Origin: Cryptomeria japonica | Taxonomy: Eukaryota > Streptophyta > Pinopsida > Cupressales > Cupressaceae | Length of the DNA: 25,000 nt | Direction of reading: 5' to 3' | Assembly: GCF_030272615.1 (NCBI RefSeq) | Contig: NW_026729156.1 | Coordinates: 30,001 to 55,000, forward strand | In this document: positions 1 to 10,900 of the stretch, one piece after another | Layout of the letters: every line of letters starts with the position of its first letter | How positions within the stretch are numbered: position 1 is the first letter of the stretch | The notes under the pieces: model-generated | Told to the model about the DNA's origin: nothing | Seen by the model: the letters and a program-made list of their open reading frames with translations, nothing else | Database searches by the model: none | Translations under genes and position numbers: made by a program

Positions 1-3000
1 GTGTGCACCTCGGGTGCGCACCTCGCGTGCACCTTCGCTGCGGTGGGCACCTTGGCTGGGTTGCGCGCCTTGGTGGGCACCATGCAGTGCACGAAGTCGG
101 AGCCCGGATTGCCCCGGGCGCGCACCTCCGCCAGGGTGGGCACCTTGGTGCGCACAACTTGCCTGGGCTGCGCACCAGGAAGGGCTCAAGATGGCACCCG
201 CGTTCCGTTTTTTTCACTATCTTTCAGAACGGAAATTTTAAAATCTCGTTTTTTTTTGCCTTTTCTGGAAATTAGTGAAGGCAGCGCATCAAAGGTGCGC
301 AACGCTGGTGCGAACCTGGGAGCGCTCCGATGTGTGCTCCAAGGTGCGGCGTGCACGAAGTCGGACCCCGGTTTGCCCCGGGTGCGCACCTCGCGTGCAC
401 CTTGGTGCGCACACCTTGGCTGGGTTGCGCGCCCTGGTGGGCACCATGGTGCGCACCAAGGAGCGCTCCGAAGTGTGCTCCAAGGTGCGGCGTGCACGAA
501 GTCGGAGCCCGGTTTGCCCCGGGTGCGCACCTCGCGTGCACCTTCGCCGCGGTGGGCACCATGGCGTGCACGAAGTCGGAGCCCGGTTTGCCCCGGGTGC
601 GCACCTCGCGTGCACCTTCGCCGGGGTGGGCACCTTGGTGTGCAGACCTTGGCTGGGTTGCGCGCCCTGGTGGGCACCATGGTGCGCACCAAGGAGCGCT
701 CCGAAGTGTGCTCCAAGGTGCGGCCTGCACGAAGTCGGAGCCCGGTTTGCCCCGGGTGTGCACCTCGGGTGGGCACCTTGGTGCGCATGCCTTGCCTGGG
801 CTGCGCACCAGGGCGGGCTCAAGATGGCACCCGCGTTCCTTTTTTTTCACTATCTTTCAAAACGGAAATTTTAAAATCTCATTTTTTTTTGCCTTTTTCT
901 GGAAATTAGTGAAGGCAGCGCATCAAAGGTGCGCACCTCGCTGCCCACCACGGTGCGCAACGCCGGTGGGCACCCGGGAGTGCTTCGAAGTGTGCTCCAA
1001 GGTGCTGCGTGCACGTTGTCGGAGCCCGGTTTGCCCCGGGTGCGCACCTCGCGTGCACCTTCGTCGGGGTGGGCACCTTGGCTGGGTTTGCCCCGGCTGC
1101 GCTCCGAAGCGGGGTTATTGGAGCGCCGCCTCTTTTTTTGTCGGAGCGTTTGGTGGGGTTTCTCGCATTGGCTCTTCCGAGGCCCGGTTGCCACCCTGGC
1201 GCGCACGAAGTCGGAAGTAGGGTTAATTGCCCGGGTGCGCACCTTTGCCAGGGTGGGCACCTTACCTGGGCTGCGCACCAGGGCGGGCTCAAGATGGCAC
1301 GCGCGTTCCGTTTTTTTCACTATCTTTCAAAACGGAAATTTTAAAATCTCCTTTTTTTTTTGCCTTTTCTGGAAATTAGTGAAGGCAGCGCATCAAAGGT
1401 GCGCACCTCGCTGCCCACCTTGGTGTGCTCTGAGGTGCGCACCCGGGAGCGCTACGAAGTGTGCTCCAAGGTGCGGCGTGCACGTTGTCGGAGCCCGGTT
1501 TGCCCCGGGTGCGCACCTCGCCTGCACCTTGGCCGGGGTGGGCACCTTGGCTGGGTTTGCCCAGGGTGCGCTCCAAAGCGGGGTTACTGGAGCGCCCCCT
1601 CTTTTTTTGTCAGAGCGTTTGGTGGGGTTTCTCGCATTGGCTCTTCCCAGGCCCGGTTGTTGGGTGCGCTCCCACCCTGGCGCGCGCGAAGTTGGAAGTT
1701 GGGTTAATTGCCCGGGCGCGCACCTTCGCCAGGGTGGGCACCTTGGTGCGCACACCTTGGCTGGGCTGCGCACCAGGGCGGGCTCAAGATGGCACCAGCA
1801 TTCCCTTTTTCTCACTATCTTTCAAAACGGAAATTTTAAAATCTCGTTTTTTTTTTGCCTTTTATGGAAATTAGTGAAGGCATCGCATCAAAGGTGCGCA
1901 CCTCGCTGCCCACCTTGGTGTGCTCCGAGGTGCCCACCACGGTGCGCAACGCCGGTGCGAACCCGGGAGCGCCCCGATGTGTGCTCCAAGGTGCGGCGTG
2001 CACGAAGTCGGACCCCGGTTTGCCCCGGGTGCGCACCTCGCGTGCACCTTGGTGCGCACACCTTGGCTGGGTTGCGCGGCCTGGTGGGCACCATGGTGCG
2101 CACCAAGGAGCGCTCCGAAGTGTGCTCCAAGGTGCGGCGTGCACGAAGTCGGAGCCCGGTTTGCCCCGGGTACGCACCTCGCGTGCACCTTCGCCGGGGT
2201 GGGCACCTCGGCTGGGTTGCGCGCCCTGGTGCGCACCAAGGAGCGCTCCGAAGTGTGCTCCAAGGTGCGGCGTGCACGAAGTCGGAGCCCGGTTTGCCCC
2301 GGGTGCGCACCTTCGCCGCGGTGCGCACCATGGCGTGCACGAAGTCGGAGCCCGGTTTGCCCCGGGTGCGCACCTCGCGTGCACCTTCGGCGGGGTTGCG
2401 CGCCCTGGTGGGCACCATGGTGCGCACCAAGGAGCGCTCCGAAGTGTGCTCCAAGGTGCGGCGTGCACGAAGTCGGAGCCCGGTTTGCCCCGGGTGCGCA
2501 CCTCGCGTGCACCTTCGGCGGGGTTGCGCGCCCTGGTGGGCACCATGGTGCGCACCAAGGAGCGCTCCGAAGTGTGCTCCAAGGTGCGGCGTGCACGAAG
2601 TCGGAGCCCGGTTTGCCCCGGGTGCGCACCTCGCGTGCACCTTCGCCGCGGTGGGCACCATGGCGTGCACGAAGTCGGAGCCCGGTTTGCCCCGGGTGCG
2701 CACCTCGCGTGCACCTTCGCCGGGGTGGGCACCTCGGCTGGGTTGCGCGCCCTGGTGCGCACCAAGGAGCGCTCCGAAGTGTGCTCCAAGGTGCGGCGTG
2801 CACGAAGTCGGAGCCCGGTTTGCCCCGGGTGCGCACCTCGCGTGCACCTTCGCCAGGGTGGGCACCTCGGTGCGCACACCTTCTCAATGTTTTCTTGCCT
2901 TTTCTGGAAATTGGTGAAGGCAGCGCATCAAAGGTGCGCACCTCGGTGTGCTCCGAGGTGCGAACCCGAGAGCGCTCCGAGGTGCCCACGAAGTCGAAAG

Positions 3001-3560
3001 TCGGGTTAATTGCATTGTTTTCCCCGGGTGCGCTCCGAGGTGCGCAACATCGGCGCGCACCAAGGAGGGCTCCGAAGTGTGCTCCAAGGTGCGCACGATG
3101 GCGTGCACCTCTGGTGCGCACGATTCGGAGCTCGGTTTGACCGGGGTGCGCACACCTTGGCTGGGTTGCGCACCTTTTGTGCGCTCCAAGGTGCGCACGA
3201 AGTCGGAGCTCGGTTTGCCCCGGGTGCGCACCTTCGCCAGGGTGCGCACCTTGATGCGCACGCCTTGGCTGGGCTGCGCACCTTGGTGGGCGCCATGGTG
3301 CGCACCTTTCGTGCGCTCCAAGGTGCGCACGAAGTCGGAGCTCGGTTTGCCCCGGGTGCGCACCTTGGTGGGCGCCATGGTGCACTCCGAGGTGCCCAAG
3401 ATTGGTGCGCACCAAGGAGCGCTCCGAAGTGCGCTCCAAGGTGCGCGCGAAGTCGAAAGTTGGGTTAATTGTCCGGTTTGCCTCGGGTGCGCACCTTGCG
3501 TGCACCTTCGCCAGGGTGGGCGCCTTGGTGCGCACACCTTGGCTGGGCTGCGCACACCTT
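1..3560. repeat. GGTGCGCACC palindrome array, block A (IGS)
   Basis: GC-rich, internally repetitive non-coding DNA. The basic theme is a string of GTGCGCACC, GTGCACGAAGTCGGAGCCCGG, TTTGCCCCGGGTGCGCACC, AAGGAGCGCTCCGAAGTG and TGCTCCAAGGTGCGGC-like words, reshuffled into units of very roughly 80-150 bp. GGTGCGCACC is its own reverse complement. Two longer modules are inserted: an AT-rich module (listed separately) and a module of about 140 bp carrying CTCTTTTTTTGTCGGAGCG, GGTGGGGTTTCTCGCATTGG and GGGTTAATTGCCCGGG. The second module occurs near 1090-1230 and 1560-1715 here, and again near 6660-6807, 7135-7283, 9013-9153 and 9483-9638. Reading frames open here in several frames at once are repeat artefacts. 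Function is unknown; spacer DNA is the expected role. Confidence 0.85.
183..2934. repeat. AT-rich modules of block A (4 full, 1 partial)
   Basis: Copies lie at 183-295, 816-929, 1286-1399 and 1781-1894, with a truncated copy at 2881-2934. Each is about 113 bp and reads GGCTCAAGATGGCAC, a pyrimidine tract with CACTATCTTTCAAAACGGAA, then ATTTTAAAATCTC, a run of 8-10 T, GCCTTTTCTGGAAATTAG and TGAAGGCAGCGCATCAAAGG. They are islands of low GC inside a very GC-rich array and are far more conserved than the words between them. The T-run length varies between copies. A nucleosome-depleted or matrix-attachment role is possible but is only inference. Confidence 0.85.
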
Positions 3561-3690
3561 GGCACCCGCGTTTCCTTCATTTTAAATTTTTTTTTTTTAC
3601 AATCTCTCAAGTGGGAAATTCTATAATCTCAACTTTTTTTGCCTTTTCAGGAAACTTTTGAATGGAGCGCATCATTGGTGCGCTCCGAAG
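3561..3690. repeat. Diverged AT-rich module next to the 5S region, copy 1
   Basis: The segment keeps the order of the AT-rich module (CACCCGCGTTTCCTT, a 12-T tract, a GGGAAATTCTATAATCTC block, TTTTTTTGCCTTTTCAGGAAA, GAATGGAGCGCATCATTGG) but is clearly diverged from the other copies. It marks the right edge of the GGTGCGCACC array before the 5S flank. Its counterpart is at about 11460-11577. Confidence 0.75.
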
Positions 3691-4086
3691 TGTGCTCCAA
3701 AGCTCTCTCCAGCTGCGTGCACCTGCCCCGGCCGCGCACCCGGCCCCGCCCAGCTTCGCTCACCTGTCCCGGGCGTCTGGTGCGGAACCTTAGAGTAAGA
3801 AACATCACCGTGCACCTTGGCCAACGTGCGCGACTCGACCGAGCGCGCACTGGCCGAGGTGCACACCGATTTCACCTGGGTGCGCGCGCAGCACCTCGGG
3901 CGCACCGGGGTGCGCGCACAACGCCCGGGTTGCACCGTGGCCTGTGTGCTCGGGGCGCCTCGGGTGCGCGCTCGGTGTCGCCCCCGCGCGCGCGGTAGTG
4001 CGGGCAGCGCACCCCGGCCCGGCCCGGCCCCGACGAGAACGCAAACGGGCAAAAGGTTTATTCAAATAGCATTGCGACGCCCGGCG
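3691..4086. other. GC-rich spacer downstream of 5S copy 1
   Basis: About 400 bp of CpG-rich sequence with no clear tandem repeat (CCCGGCCCCGCCC, CCCCGCGCGCGCGG, CCGGCCCGGCCCGGCCCC words). It lies beyond the 5S terminator in the direction of 5S transcription. No coding or RNA gene was recognised. Short open frames on both strands are compositional. Confidence 0.6.
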
Positions 4087-4099
4087 AAAAACTAAAAAA
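4087..4099 (-). terminator. Pol III terminator of 5S copy 1
   Basis: Immediately after the 5S 3' end, the minus strand reads TTTTTT (4099-4094), AG, then TTTTT (4091-4087). A run of four or more T on the RNA-like strand is the standard Pol III stop, and the second run gives a backup. Confidence 0.9.
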
Positions 4100-4217
4100 G
4101 GGTGCAACACCGGGACTTCCCGGGAGGTCACCCATCCCAGTACTACTCCGGCCCAAGCGCGCTTAACTGCGGAGTTCTGATGGGATCCGGTGCACTAACG
4201 CTGGTATGATCGCACCC
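4100..4217 (-). rRNA. 5S rRNA: 5S ribosomal RNA, copy 1 (inverted relative to 35S)
   Basis: The minus strand reads from GGGTGCGATCATACCAGCG at 4217 to CCCGGTGTTGCACCC at 4100, 118 bp plus transcribed terminator U residues, which is the normal plant 5S length. The terminal GGGTGC and GCACCC ends pair as helix I. Internal promoter elements are present at their usual positions: box A around nucleotides 50-64 (AGTTAAGCGCGCTTGG, about 4168-4154), the intermediate element at 67-72 (about 4151-4146) and box C at 80-99 (GGGATGGGTGACCTCCCGGG, about 4138-4119). The AGCGTTAGTGCACC and CCGCAGTTAAGCGCGC variants are gymnosperm-like. The product is the 5S component of the large ribosomal subunit, made by RNA polymerase III with TFIIIA. 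The gene is transcribed leftward, opposite to the Pol I promoters. No disabling change is visible, and it is identical to copy 2. Confidence 0.98.
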
Positions 4218-4260
4218 GTTATGAGCTTGTCGCAGTGTGTACTTAGCAAACCGCGACCCA
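4218..4260 (-). promoter_or_regulatory. 5S copy 1 upstream region
   Basis: Plant 5S genes usually have C at -1, GC near -12 and a TATA-like box near -28. Here position -1 is C (complement of 4218). A weak TATA-like TAAGTA occupies -28 to -23 (4245-4240). The -12 GC is not well kept. Only partial agreement, so the internal boxes probably carry most promoter activity. Confidence 0.5.
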
Positions 4261-4614
4261 CGTGCGAATCCACCCCGGCCACCCACCCCCGTCGAGGTGC
4301 ACACCCTCCCTCGCGAAGTGCGCCCCGTTCGCCAAGTGTGAGCCCTGCCCGGGTGCGCGCACCTTGCTAGGGCGTCGGGTGTGCACCCGGCCCGGCCTAC
4401 GTGCGTGCACCTGGAGGGGGCGTCGTGTGCGTGCAGTGTCCCGTCTGCAACGCGGTGCCCACACACCACCTCGGGCGCAACGACCTGCGCTCACATGTGG
4501 GCCGAGTGCACCTTGGTGCATGTTCGGGGCGCCTCGGGTGCACGCTCGATCTTGCCCCGGTGCACCAAGGCGCTCGGTTTGCCCCGGGTGCGCACTTGGT
4601 GCAAGGTGGGCACC
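4261..4614. other. GC-rich spacer upstream of 5S copy 1
   Basis: CpG-rich sequence with scattered GTGCACC and CTCGGGTGC words related to the neighbouring arrays, but no regular tandem period. A short frame contains a chance CPVC plus histidines resembling a zinc finger; the spacing does not fit and the context is spacer. No gene recognised. Confidence 0.55.
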
Positions 4615-4940
4615 CAAAATAGGGATCAAGCACCAAAACACAAGTTTCGGGATGCAAAATGGGACCCAAGGACCACAAATGCGTTCCAAGACCCATGATG
4701 GGTCCACGAGAACAAAAATGTGTTCCGAGACTTAATAAACAAATATTGGGTTTTAGGAGAAGAAACATGCTCTGATGCCCAAAACGAGAATCGACCCCGA
4801 AAAGGCCACAGGCCAAAAGTGGGATGCGAGACAAAAAAAAATGGGACCCGAGGACCAAAATTGGGTTCCCAGGTCGAAGACAGGGCAACCGGACAAGAAA
4901 CGACCTCTAAGGCTCGAAATGAGTCCCGGCGACTAAAACT
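4615..4940. other. A-rich low-repeat segment, copy 1
   Basis: The composition changes sharply to A-rich plus-strand sequence with loosely repeated GGGACCCAAGGACC, GGGACCCGAGGACC and GGGTTCCCAGG words of about 40-60 bp spacing (for example near 4661, 4846 and 4864). It reads as a decayed minisatellite. No open frame with protein character was found. It is repeated almost exactly at 12516-12841. Confidence 0.55.
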
Positions 4941-5472
4941 TGACAAGAAGCACCCATCAGGCACCCAACTCGACACCCATGGGATGCCGACCCACCCGGG
5001 CTTCCACCTAGCACACCTTGGCACCCACCCACCCTCGCACCCAACCTCGCACCCAACTTAGCACCTTTGAACCCACATTGGCACTCACCCTGACCCTGGC
5101 ACCTTGGAACCCACATTGGCACTCACCTTGACCCTGGCACCCACCTTTGCACTCACCTTGGGACCCACCCTGGCTCCCACCTCGGCACCCACCCAGACAC
5201 CCACCTTGGTTCCTTGGCACCCACCTTGGATCCTTGGCACCCACCCCGACACCCACCTTGGCACGCAACTTGGCTACTTGCCACCCATCTTGGCTCCTTG
5301 ACGCCCACCCCGACAACCACCCCGTGACCTACCCTGGCTAGGGTTGGTGCACACCCACCCTGGTGCCCACCTTGGCACCCACCCTATGACCCACCTTGGC
5401 ACGCACCTTAGTACCCACCCCGTTACCCACCCTAGGACCCACCCCGTGACCCACCTTGGCCAGGGTGGGTGC
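4941..5472. repeat. CACCC minisatellite, copy 1 (truncated)
   Basis: Imperfect tandem array of units of about 10-22 bp with consensus GGCACCCACCTTGGCACCCA, interspersed with TGACCCACC and TAGCACCCA variants. The plus strand is C-rich and the minus strand G-rich. The array ends abruptly at 5472, where it joins GGTGCGCACC-type sequence; the second copy continues for more than 1 kb. Confidence 0.88.
5414..5452 (-). other. Potential G-quadruplex cluster, copy 1
   Basis: The plus strand shows seven runs of three or four C separated by loops of 1, 4, 1, 5, 1 and 4 bases, so the minus strand meets the usual G3+N1-7 rule several times over. It lies upstream of the leftward 5S gene. Structure formation is inferred, not shown. 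Confidence 0.6.
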
Positions 5473-5485
5473 CTTGGTGCGCACA
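5455..5485. other. Rearrangement junction between minisatellite and block B
   Basis: Left of 5472 the sequence matches the minisatellite of copy 2 (13361-13373). Right of it the sequence matches the array module seen near 5990 (CCAGGGTGGG then CACCTTGGTGCGC). The two parents share GCCAGGGTGGG at the join. In copy 2 the same point is the centre of a perfect 24-bp palindrome (13361-13384). Confidence 0.8.
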
Positions 5486-7933
5486 ACTTGCCTGGGCTGC
5501 ACACCAGGGCGGGCTCAAGATGGCACCCGCGTTCCGTTTTTTTCACTATCTTTCAAAACGGAAATTTTAAAATCTCATTTTTTTCTTTTTTTTGCCTTTT
5601 CTGGAAATTAGTGAAGGCAGCGCATCAAAGGTGCGCAATGCTGGTGCGAACCCGGGAGCGCTCCGATGTGTGCTCCAAGGTGCGGCGTGCACGAAGTCCG
5701 AGCCCGGTTTGCCCCGGGTGCGCACCTCGCGTGCACCTTCGCCGGGGTGAGCACCTTGGCTGGGTTGCGCGCCCTGGTGCGTACCAAGGAGCGCTCTGAA
5801 GTGTGCTCCAAGGTGCGGCGTGCACGAAGTCGGAGCCCGGTTTGCCCCGGGTGTGCACCTCGGGTGCGCACCTCGCGTGCACCTTCGCTGCGGTGGGCAC
5901 CTTGGCTGGGTTGCGCGCCTTGGTGGGCACCATGCAGTGCACGAAGTCGGAGCCCGGTTTGCCCCGGGCGCGCACCTCCGCCAGGGTGGGCACCTTGGTG
6001 CGCACAACTTGCCTGGGCTGCGCACCAGGAAGGGCTCAAGATGGCACCCGCGTTCCGTTTTTTTCACTATCTTTCAGAACGGAAATTTTAAAATATCGTT
6101 TTTTTTTGCCTTTTCTGGAAATTAGTGAAGGCAGCGCATCAAAGGTGCGCAACGCTGGTGCGAACCTGGGAGCGCTCCGATGTGTGCTCCAAGGTGCGGC
6201 GTGCACAAAGTCGGAGCCCGGTTTGCCCCGGGTGCGCCCTGGTGGGCACCATGGTGCGCACCAAGGAGCGCTCCGAAGTGTGCTCCAAGGTGCGGCCTGC
6301 ACGAAGTCGGAGCCCGGTTTGCCCCGGGTGTGCACCTCGGGTGGGCACCTTGGTGCGCATGCCTTGCCTGGGCTGCGCACCAGGGCGGGCTCAAGATGGC
6401 ACCCGCGTTCCTTTTTTTTCACTATCTTTCAAAACGGAAATTTTAAAATCTCATTTTTTTTTGCCTTTTTCTGGAAATTAGTGAAGGCAGCGCATCAAAG
6501 GTGCGCACCTCGCTGCCCACCACGGTGCGCAACGCCGGTGGGCACCCGGGAGTGCTTCGAAGTGTGCTCCAAGGTGTTGCGTGCACGTTGTCGGAGCCCG
6601 GTTTGCCCCGGGTGCGCACCTCGCGTGCACCTTCGTCGGGGTGGGCACCTTGGCTTGGTTTGCCCCGGCTGCGCTCCGAAGCGGGGTTATTGGAGCGCCG
6701 CCTCTTTTTTTGTCGGAGCGTTTGGTGGGGTTTCTCGCATTGGCTCTTCCGAGGCCCGGTTGCCACCCTGGCGCGCACGAAGTCGGAAGTAGGGTTAATT
6801 GCCCGGGTGCGCACCTTTGCCAGGGTGGCACCTTACCTGGGCTGCGCACCAGGGCGGGCTCAAGATGGCACGCGCGTTCCGTTTTTTTCACTATCTTTCA
6901 AAACGGAAATTTTAAAATCTCCTTTTTTTTTTGCCTTTTCTGGAAATTAGTGAAGGCAGCGCATCAAAGGTGCGCACCTCGCTGCCCACCTTGGTGTGCT
7001 CTGAGGTGCGCACCCGGGAGCGCTACGAAGTGTGCTCCAAGGTGCGGCGTGCACGTTGTCGGAGCCCGGTTTGCCCCGGGTGCGCACCTCGCCTGCACCT
7101 TGGCCGGGGTGGGCACCTTGGCTGGGTTTGCCCAGGGTGCGCTCCGAAGCGGGGTTACTGGAGCGCCCCCTCTTTTTTTGTCAGAGAGTTTGGTGGGGTT
7201 TCTCGCATTGGCTCTTCCCAGGCCCGGTTGTTGGGTGCGCTCCCACCCTGGCGCGCGCGAAGTTGGAAGTTGGGTTAATTGCCCGGGCGCGCACCTTCGC
7301 CAGGGTGGGCACCTTGGTGCGCAAACCTTGGCTGGGCTGCGCACCAGGGCGGGCTCAAGATGGCACCAGCATTCCCTTTTTCTCACTATCTTTCAAAACG
7401 GAAATTTTAAAATCTCGTTTTTTTTTTGCCTTTTATGGAAATTAGTGAAGGCATCGCATCAAAGGTGCGCACCTCGCTGCCCACCTTGGTGTGCTCCGAG
7501 GTGCCCACCACGGTGCGCAACGCCGGTGCGAACCCGGGAGCGCCCCGATGTGTGCTCCAAGGTGCGGCGTGCACGAAGTCGGACCCCGGTTTGCCCCGGG
7601 TGCGCACCTCGCGTGCACCTTGGTGCGCACACCTTGGCTGGGTTGCGCGGCCTGGTGGGCACCATGGTGCGCACCAAGGAGCGCTCCGAAGTGTGCTCCA
7701 AGGTGCGGCGTGCACGAAGTCGGAGCCCGGTTTGCCCCGGGTGCGCACCTTCGCCGCGGTGGGCACCATGGCGTGCACGAAGTCGGAGCCCGGTTTGCCC
7801 CGGGTGCGCACCTCGCGTGCACCTTCGCCGGGGTGGGCACCTCGGCTGGGTTGCGCGCCCTGGTGCGCACCAAGGAGCGCTCTGAAGTGTGCTCCAAGGT
7901 GCGGCGTGCACGAAGTCGGAGCCCGGTTTGCCC
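5473..7933. repeat. GGTGCGCACC array, block B (rearranged partial copy)
   Basis: This block repeats parts of blocks A and C. Positions 5851-6205 match 1-355 and 7937-8278. Positions 6255-7740 match about 683-2170 and 8606-10090. The offset to block C moves from 2073 to 2351 bp, showing loss of about 278 bp of internal repeats near 6230 where TGCGCCCTGG joins. A 1-bp loss lies near 6827. After about 7740 the sequence no longer follows block A and leads into block C. No coding gene. Confidence 0.82.
5512..7465. repeat. AT-rich modules of block B (5 copies)
   Basis: Copies lie at 5512-5631, 6033-6145, 6388-6501, 6857-6970 and 7352-7465. The first has an expanded T-rich tract interrupted by one C (TTTTTTCTTTTTTTTGCC). 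The others correspond one to one with copies in blocks A and C. Spacing is roughly 350-520 bp. Confidence 0.83.
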
Positions 7934-10900
7934 CGGGTGTGCACCTCGCGTGCACCTTCGCTGCGGTGGGCACCTTGGCTGGGTTGCGCGCCTTGGTGGG
8001 CACCATGCAGTGCACGAAGTCGGAGCCCGGTTTGCCCCGGGCGCGCACCTCCGCCAGGGTGGGCACCTTGGTGCGCACAACTTGCCTGGGCTGCGCACCA
8101 GGAAGGGCTCAAGATGGCACCCGCGTTCCGTTTTTTTCACTATCTTTCAGAACGGAAATTTTAAAATATCGTTTTTTTTTGCCTTTTCTGGAAATTAGTG
8201 AAGGCAGCGCATCAAAGGTGCGCAACGCTGGTGCGAACCTGGGAGCGCTCCGATGTGTGCTCCAAGGTGCGGCGTGCACGAAGTCGGACCCCGGTTTGCC
8301 CCGGGTGCGCACCTCGCGTGCACCTTGGTGCGCACACCTTGGCTGGGTTGCGCGCCCTGGTGGGCACCATGGTGCGCACCAAGGAGCGCTCCGAAGTGTG
8401 CTCCAAGGTGCGGCGTGCACGAAGTCGGAGCCCGGTTTGCCCCGGGTGCGCACCTCGCGTGCACCTTCGCCGCGGTGGGCACCATGGCGTGCACGAAGTC
8501 GGAGCCCGGTTTGCCCCGGGTGCGCACCTCGCGTGCACCTTCGCCGGGGTGGGCACCTTGGTGTGCAGACCTTGGCTGGGTTGCGCGCCCTGGTGGGCAC
8601 CATGGTGCGCACCAAGGAGCGCTCCGAAGTGTGCTCCAAGGTGCGGCCTGCACGAAGTCGGAGCCCGGTTTGCCCCGGGTGTGCACCTCGGGTGGGCACC
8701 TTGGTGCGCATGCCTTGCCTGGGCTGCGCACCAGGGCGGGCTCAAGATGGCACCCGCGTTCCTTTTTTTTCACTATCTTTCAAAACGGAAATTTTAAAAT
8801 CTCATTTTTTTTTGCCTTTTTCTGGAAATTAGTGAAGGCAGCGCATCAAAGGTGCGCACCTCGCTGCCCACCACGGTGCGCAACGCCGGTGGGCACCCGG
8901 GAGTGCTTCGAAGTGTGCTCCAAGGTGCTGCGTGCACGTTGTCGGAGCCCGGTTTGCCCCGGGTGCGCACCTCGCGTGCACCTTCGTCGGGGTGGGCACC
9001 TTGGCTGGGTTTGCCCCGGCTGCGCTCCGAAGCGGGGTTATTGGAGCGCCGCCTCTTTTTTTGTCGGAGCGTTTGGTGGGGTTTCTCGCATTGGCTCTTC
9101 CGAGGCCCGGTTGCCACCCTGGCGCGCACGAAGTCGGAAGTAGGGTTAATTGCCCGGGTGCGCACCTTTGCCAGGGTGGGCACCTTACCTGGGCTGCGCA
9201 CCAGGGCGGGCTCAAGATGGCACGCGCGTTCCGTTTTTTTCACTATCTTTCAAAACGGAAATTTTAAAATCTCCTTTTTTTTTTGCCTTTTCTGGAAATT
9301 AGTGAAGGCAGCGCATCAAAGGTGCGCACCTCGCTGCCCACCTTGGTGTGCTCTGAGGTGCGCACCCGGGAGCGCTACGAAGTGTGCTCCAAGGTGCGGC
9401 GTGCACGTTGTCGGAGCCCGGTTTGCCCCGGGTGCGCACCTCGCCTGCACCTTGGCCGGGGTGGGCACCTTGGCTGGGTTTGCCCAGGGTGCGCTCCGAA
9501 GCGGGGTTACTGGAGCGCCCCCTCTTTTTTTGTCAGAGCGTTTGGTGGGGTTTCTCGCATTGGCTCTTCCCAGGCCCGGTTGTTGGGTGCGCTCCCACCC
9601 TGGCGCGCGCGAAGTTGGAAGTTGGGTTAATTGCCCGGGCGCGCACCTTCGCCAGGGTGGGCACCTTGGTGCGCACACCTTGGCTGGGCTGCGCACCAGG
9701 GCGGGCTCAAGATGGCACCAGCATTCCCTTTTTCTCACTATCTTTCAAAACGGAAATTTTAAAATCTCGTTTTTTTTTTGCCTTTTATGGAAATTAGTGA
9801 AGGCATCGCATCAAAGGTGCGCACCTCGCTGCCCACCTTGGTGTGCTCCGAGGTGCCCACCACGGTGCGCAACGCCGGTGCGAACCCGGGAGCGCCCCGA
9901 TGTGTGCTCCAAGGTGCGGCGTGCACGAAGTCGGACCCCGGTTTGCCCCGGGTGCGCACCTCGCGTGCACCTTGGTGCGCACACCTTGGCTGGGTTGCGC
10001 GGCCTGGTGGGCACCATGGTGCGCACCAAGGAGCGCTCCGAAGTGTGCTCCAAGGTGCGGCGTGCACGAAGTCGGAGCCCGGTTTGCCCCGGGTACGCAC
10101 CTCGCGTGCACCTTCGCCGGGGTGGGCACCTCGGCTGGGTTGCGCGCCCTGGTGCGCACCAAGGAGCGCTCCGAAGTGTGCTCCAAGGTGCGGCGTGCAC
10201 GAAGTCGGAGCCCGGTTTGCCCCGGGTGCGCACCTTCGCCGCGGTGCGCACCATGGCGTGCACGAAGTCGGAGCCCGGTTTGCCCCGGGTGCGCACCTCG
10301 CGTGCACCTTCGGCGGGGTTGCGCGCCCTGGTGGGCACCATGGTGCGCACCAAGGAGCGCTCCGAAGTGTGCTCCAAGGTGCGGCGTGCACGAAGTCGGA
10401 GCCCGGTTTGCCCCGGGTGCGCACCTCGCGTGCACCTTCGGCGGGGTTGCGCGCCCTGGTGGGCACCAGTGCGCACCAAGGAGCGCTCCGAAGTGTGCTC
10501 CAAGGTGCGGCGTGCACGAAGTCGGAGCCCGGTTTGCCCCGGGTGCGCACCTCGCGTGCACCTTCGCCGCGGTGGGCACCATGGCGTGCACGAAGTCGGA
10601 GCCCGGTTTGCCCCGGGTGCGCACCTCGCGTGCACCTTCGCCGGGGTGGGCACCTCGGCTGGGTTGCGCGCCCTGGTGCGCACCAAGGAGCGCTCCGAAG
10701 TGTGCTCCAAGGTGCGGCGTGCACGAAGTCGGAGCCCGGTTTGCCCCGGGTGCGCACCTCGCGTGCACCTTCGCCAGGGTGGGCACCTCGGTGCGCACAC
10801 CTTCTCAATGTTTTCTTGCCTTTTCTGGAAATTGGTGAAGGCAGCGCATCAAAGGTGCGCACCTCGGTGTGCTCCGAGGTGCGAACCCGAGAGCGCTCCG

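Larger units (their letters stand above)
11..5472. repeat. 7.9-kb 5S-bearing duplication, copy 1 (left end beyond or at window start)
   Basis: This segment aligns base for base with 7934-13373. Differences seen include single-base changes (for example near 108, 244, 1575, 4929 and 5287), a 2-bp loss in copy 2 near 10469, a 22-bp loss in copy 2 near 11441 and a 2-bp CG gain in copy 2 near 11889. The offset therefore moves from 7923 to 7921, 7899 and then 7901 bp. It contains the GGTGCGCACC array, 5S copy 1 and the first part of the CACCC minisatellite. Similarity stops abruptly after 5472. By eye the two copies are well over 99 percent identical, which implies a recent duplication or active homogenisation. 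Confidence 0.93.

Noticed and set aside
4100-4217. 5S sequence as part of a Cassandra-type TRIM retrotransposon
   Set aside because: Cassandra elements carry 5S-like sequence inside terminal repeats. Here the 5S is full length with its own T-run terminators, and no LTR ends, primer-binding site or polypurine tract were seen around it.
4401-4622. Zinc-finger-like CPVC followed by histidines in a 73-codon frame (also at 12302-12523)
   Set aside because: Spacing from the second Cys to the first His is about 15 rather than 12 residues, the frame lies in 5S upstream spacer, and its duplication is explained by the 7.9-kb block.
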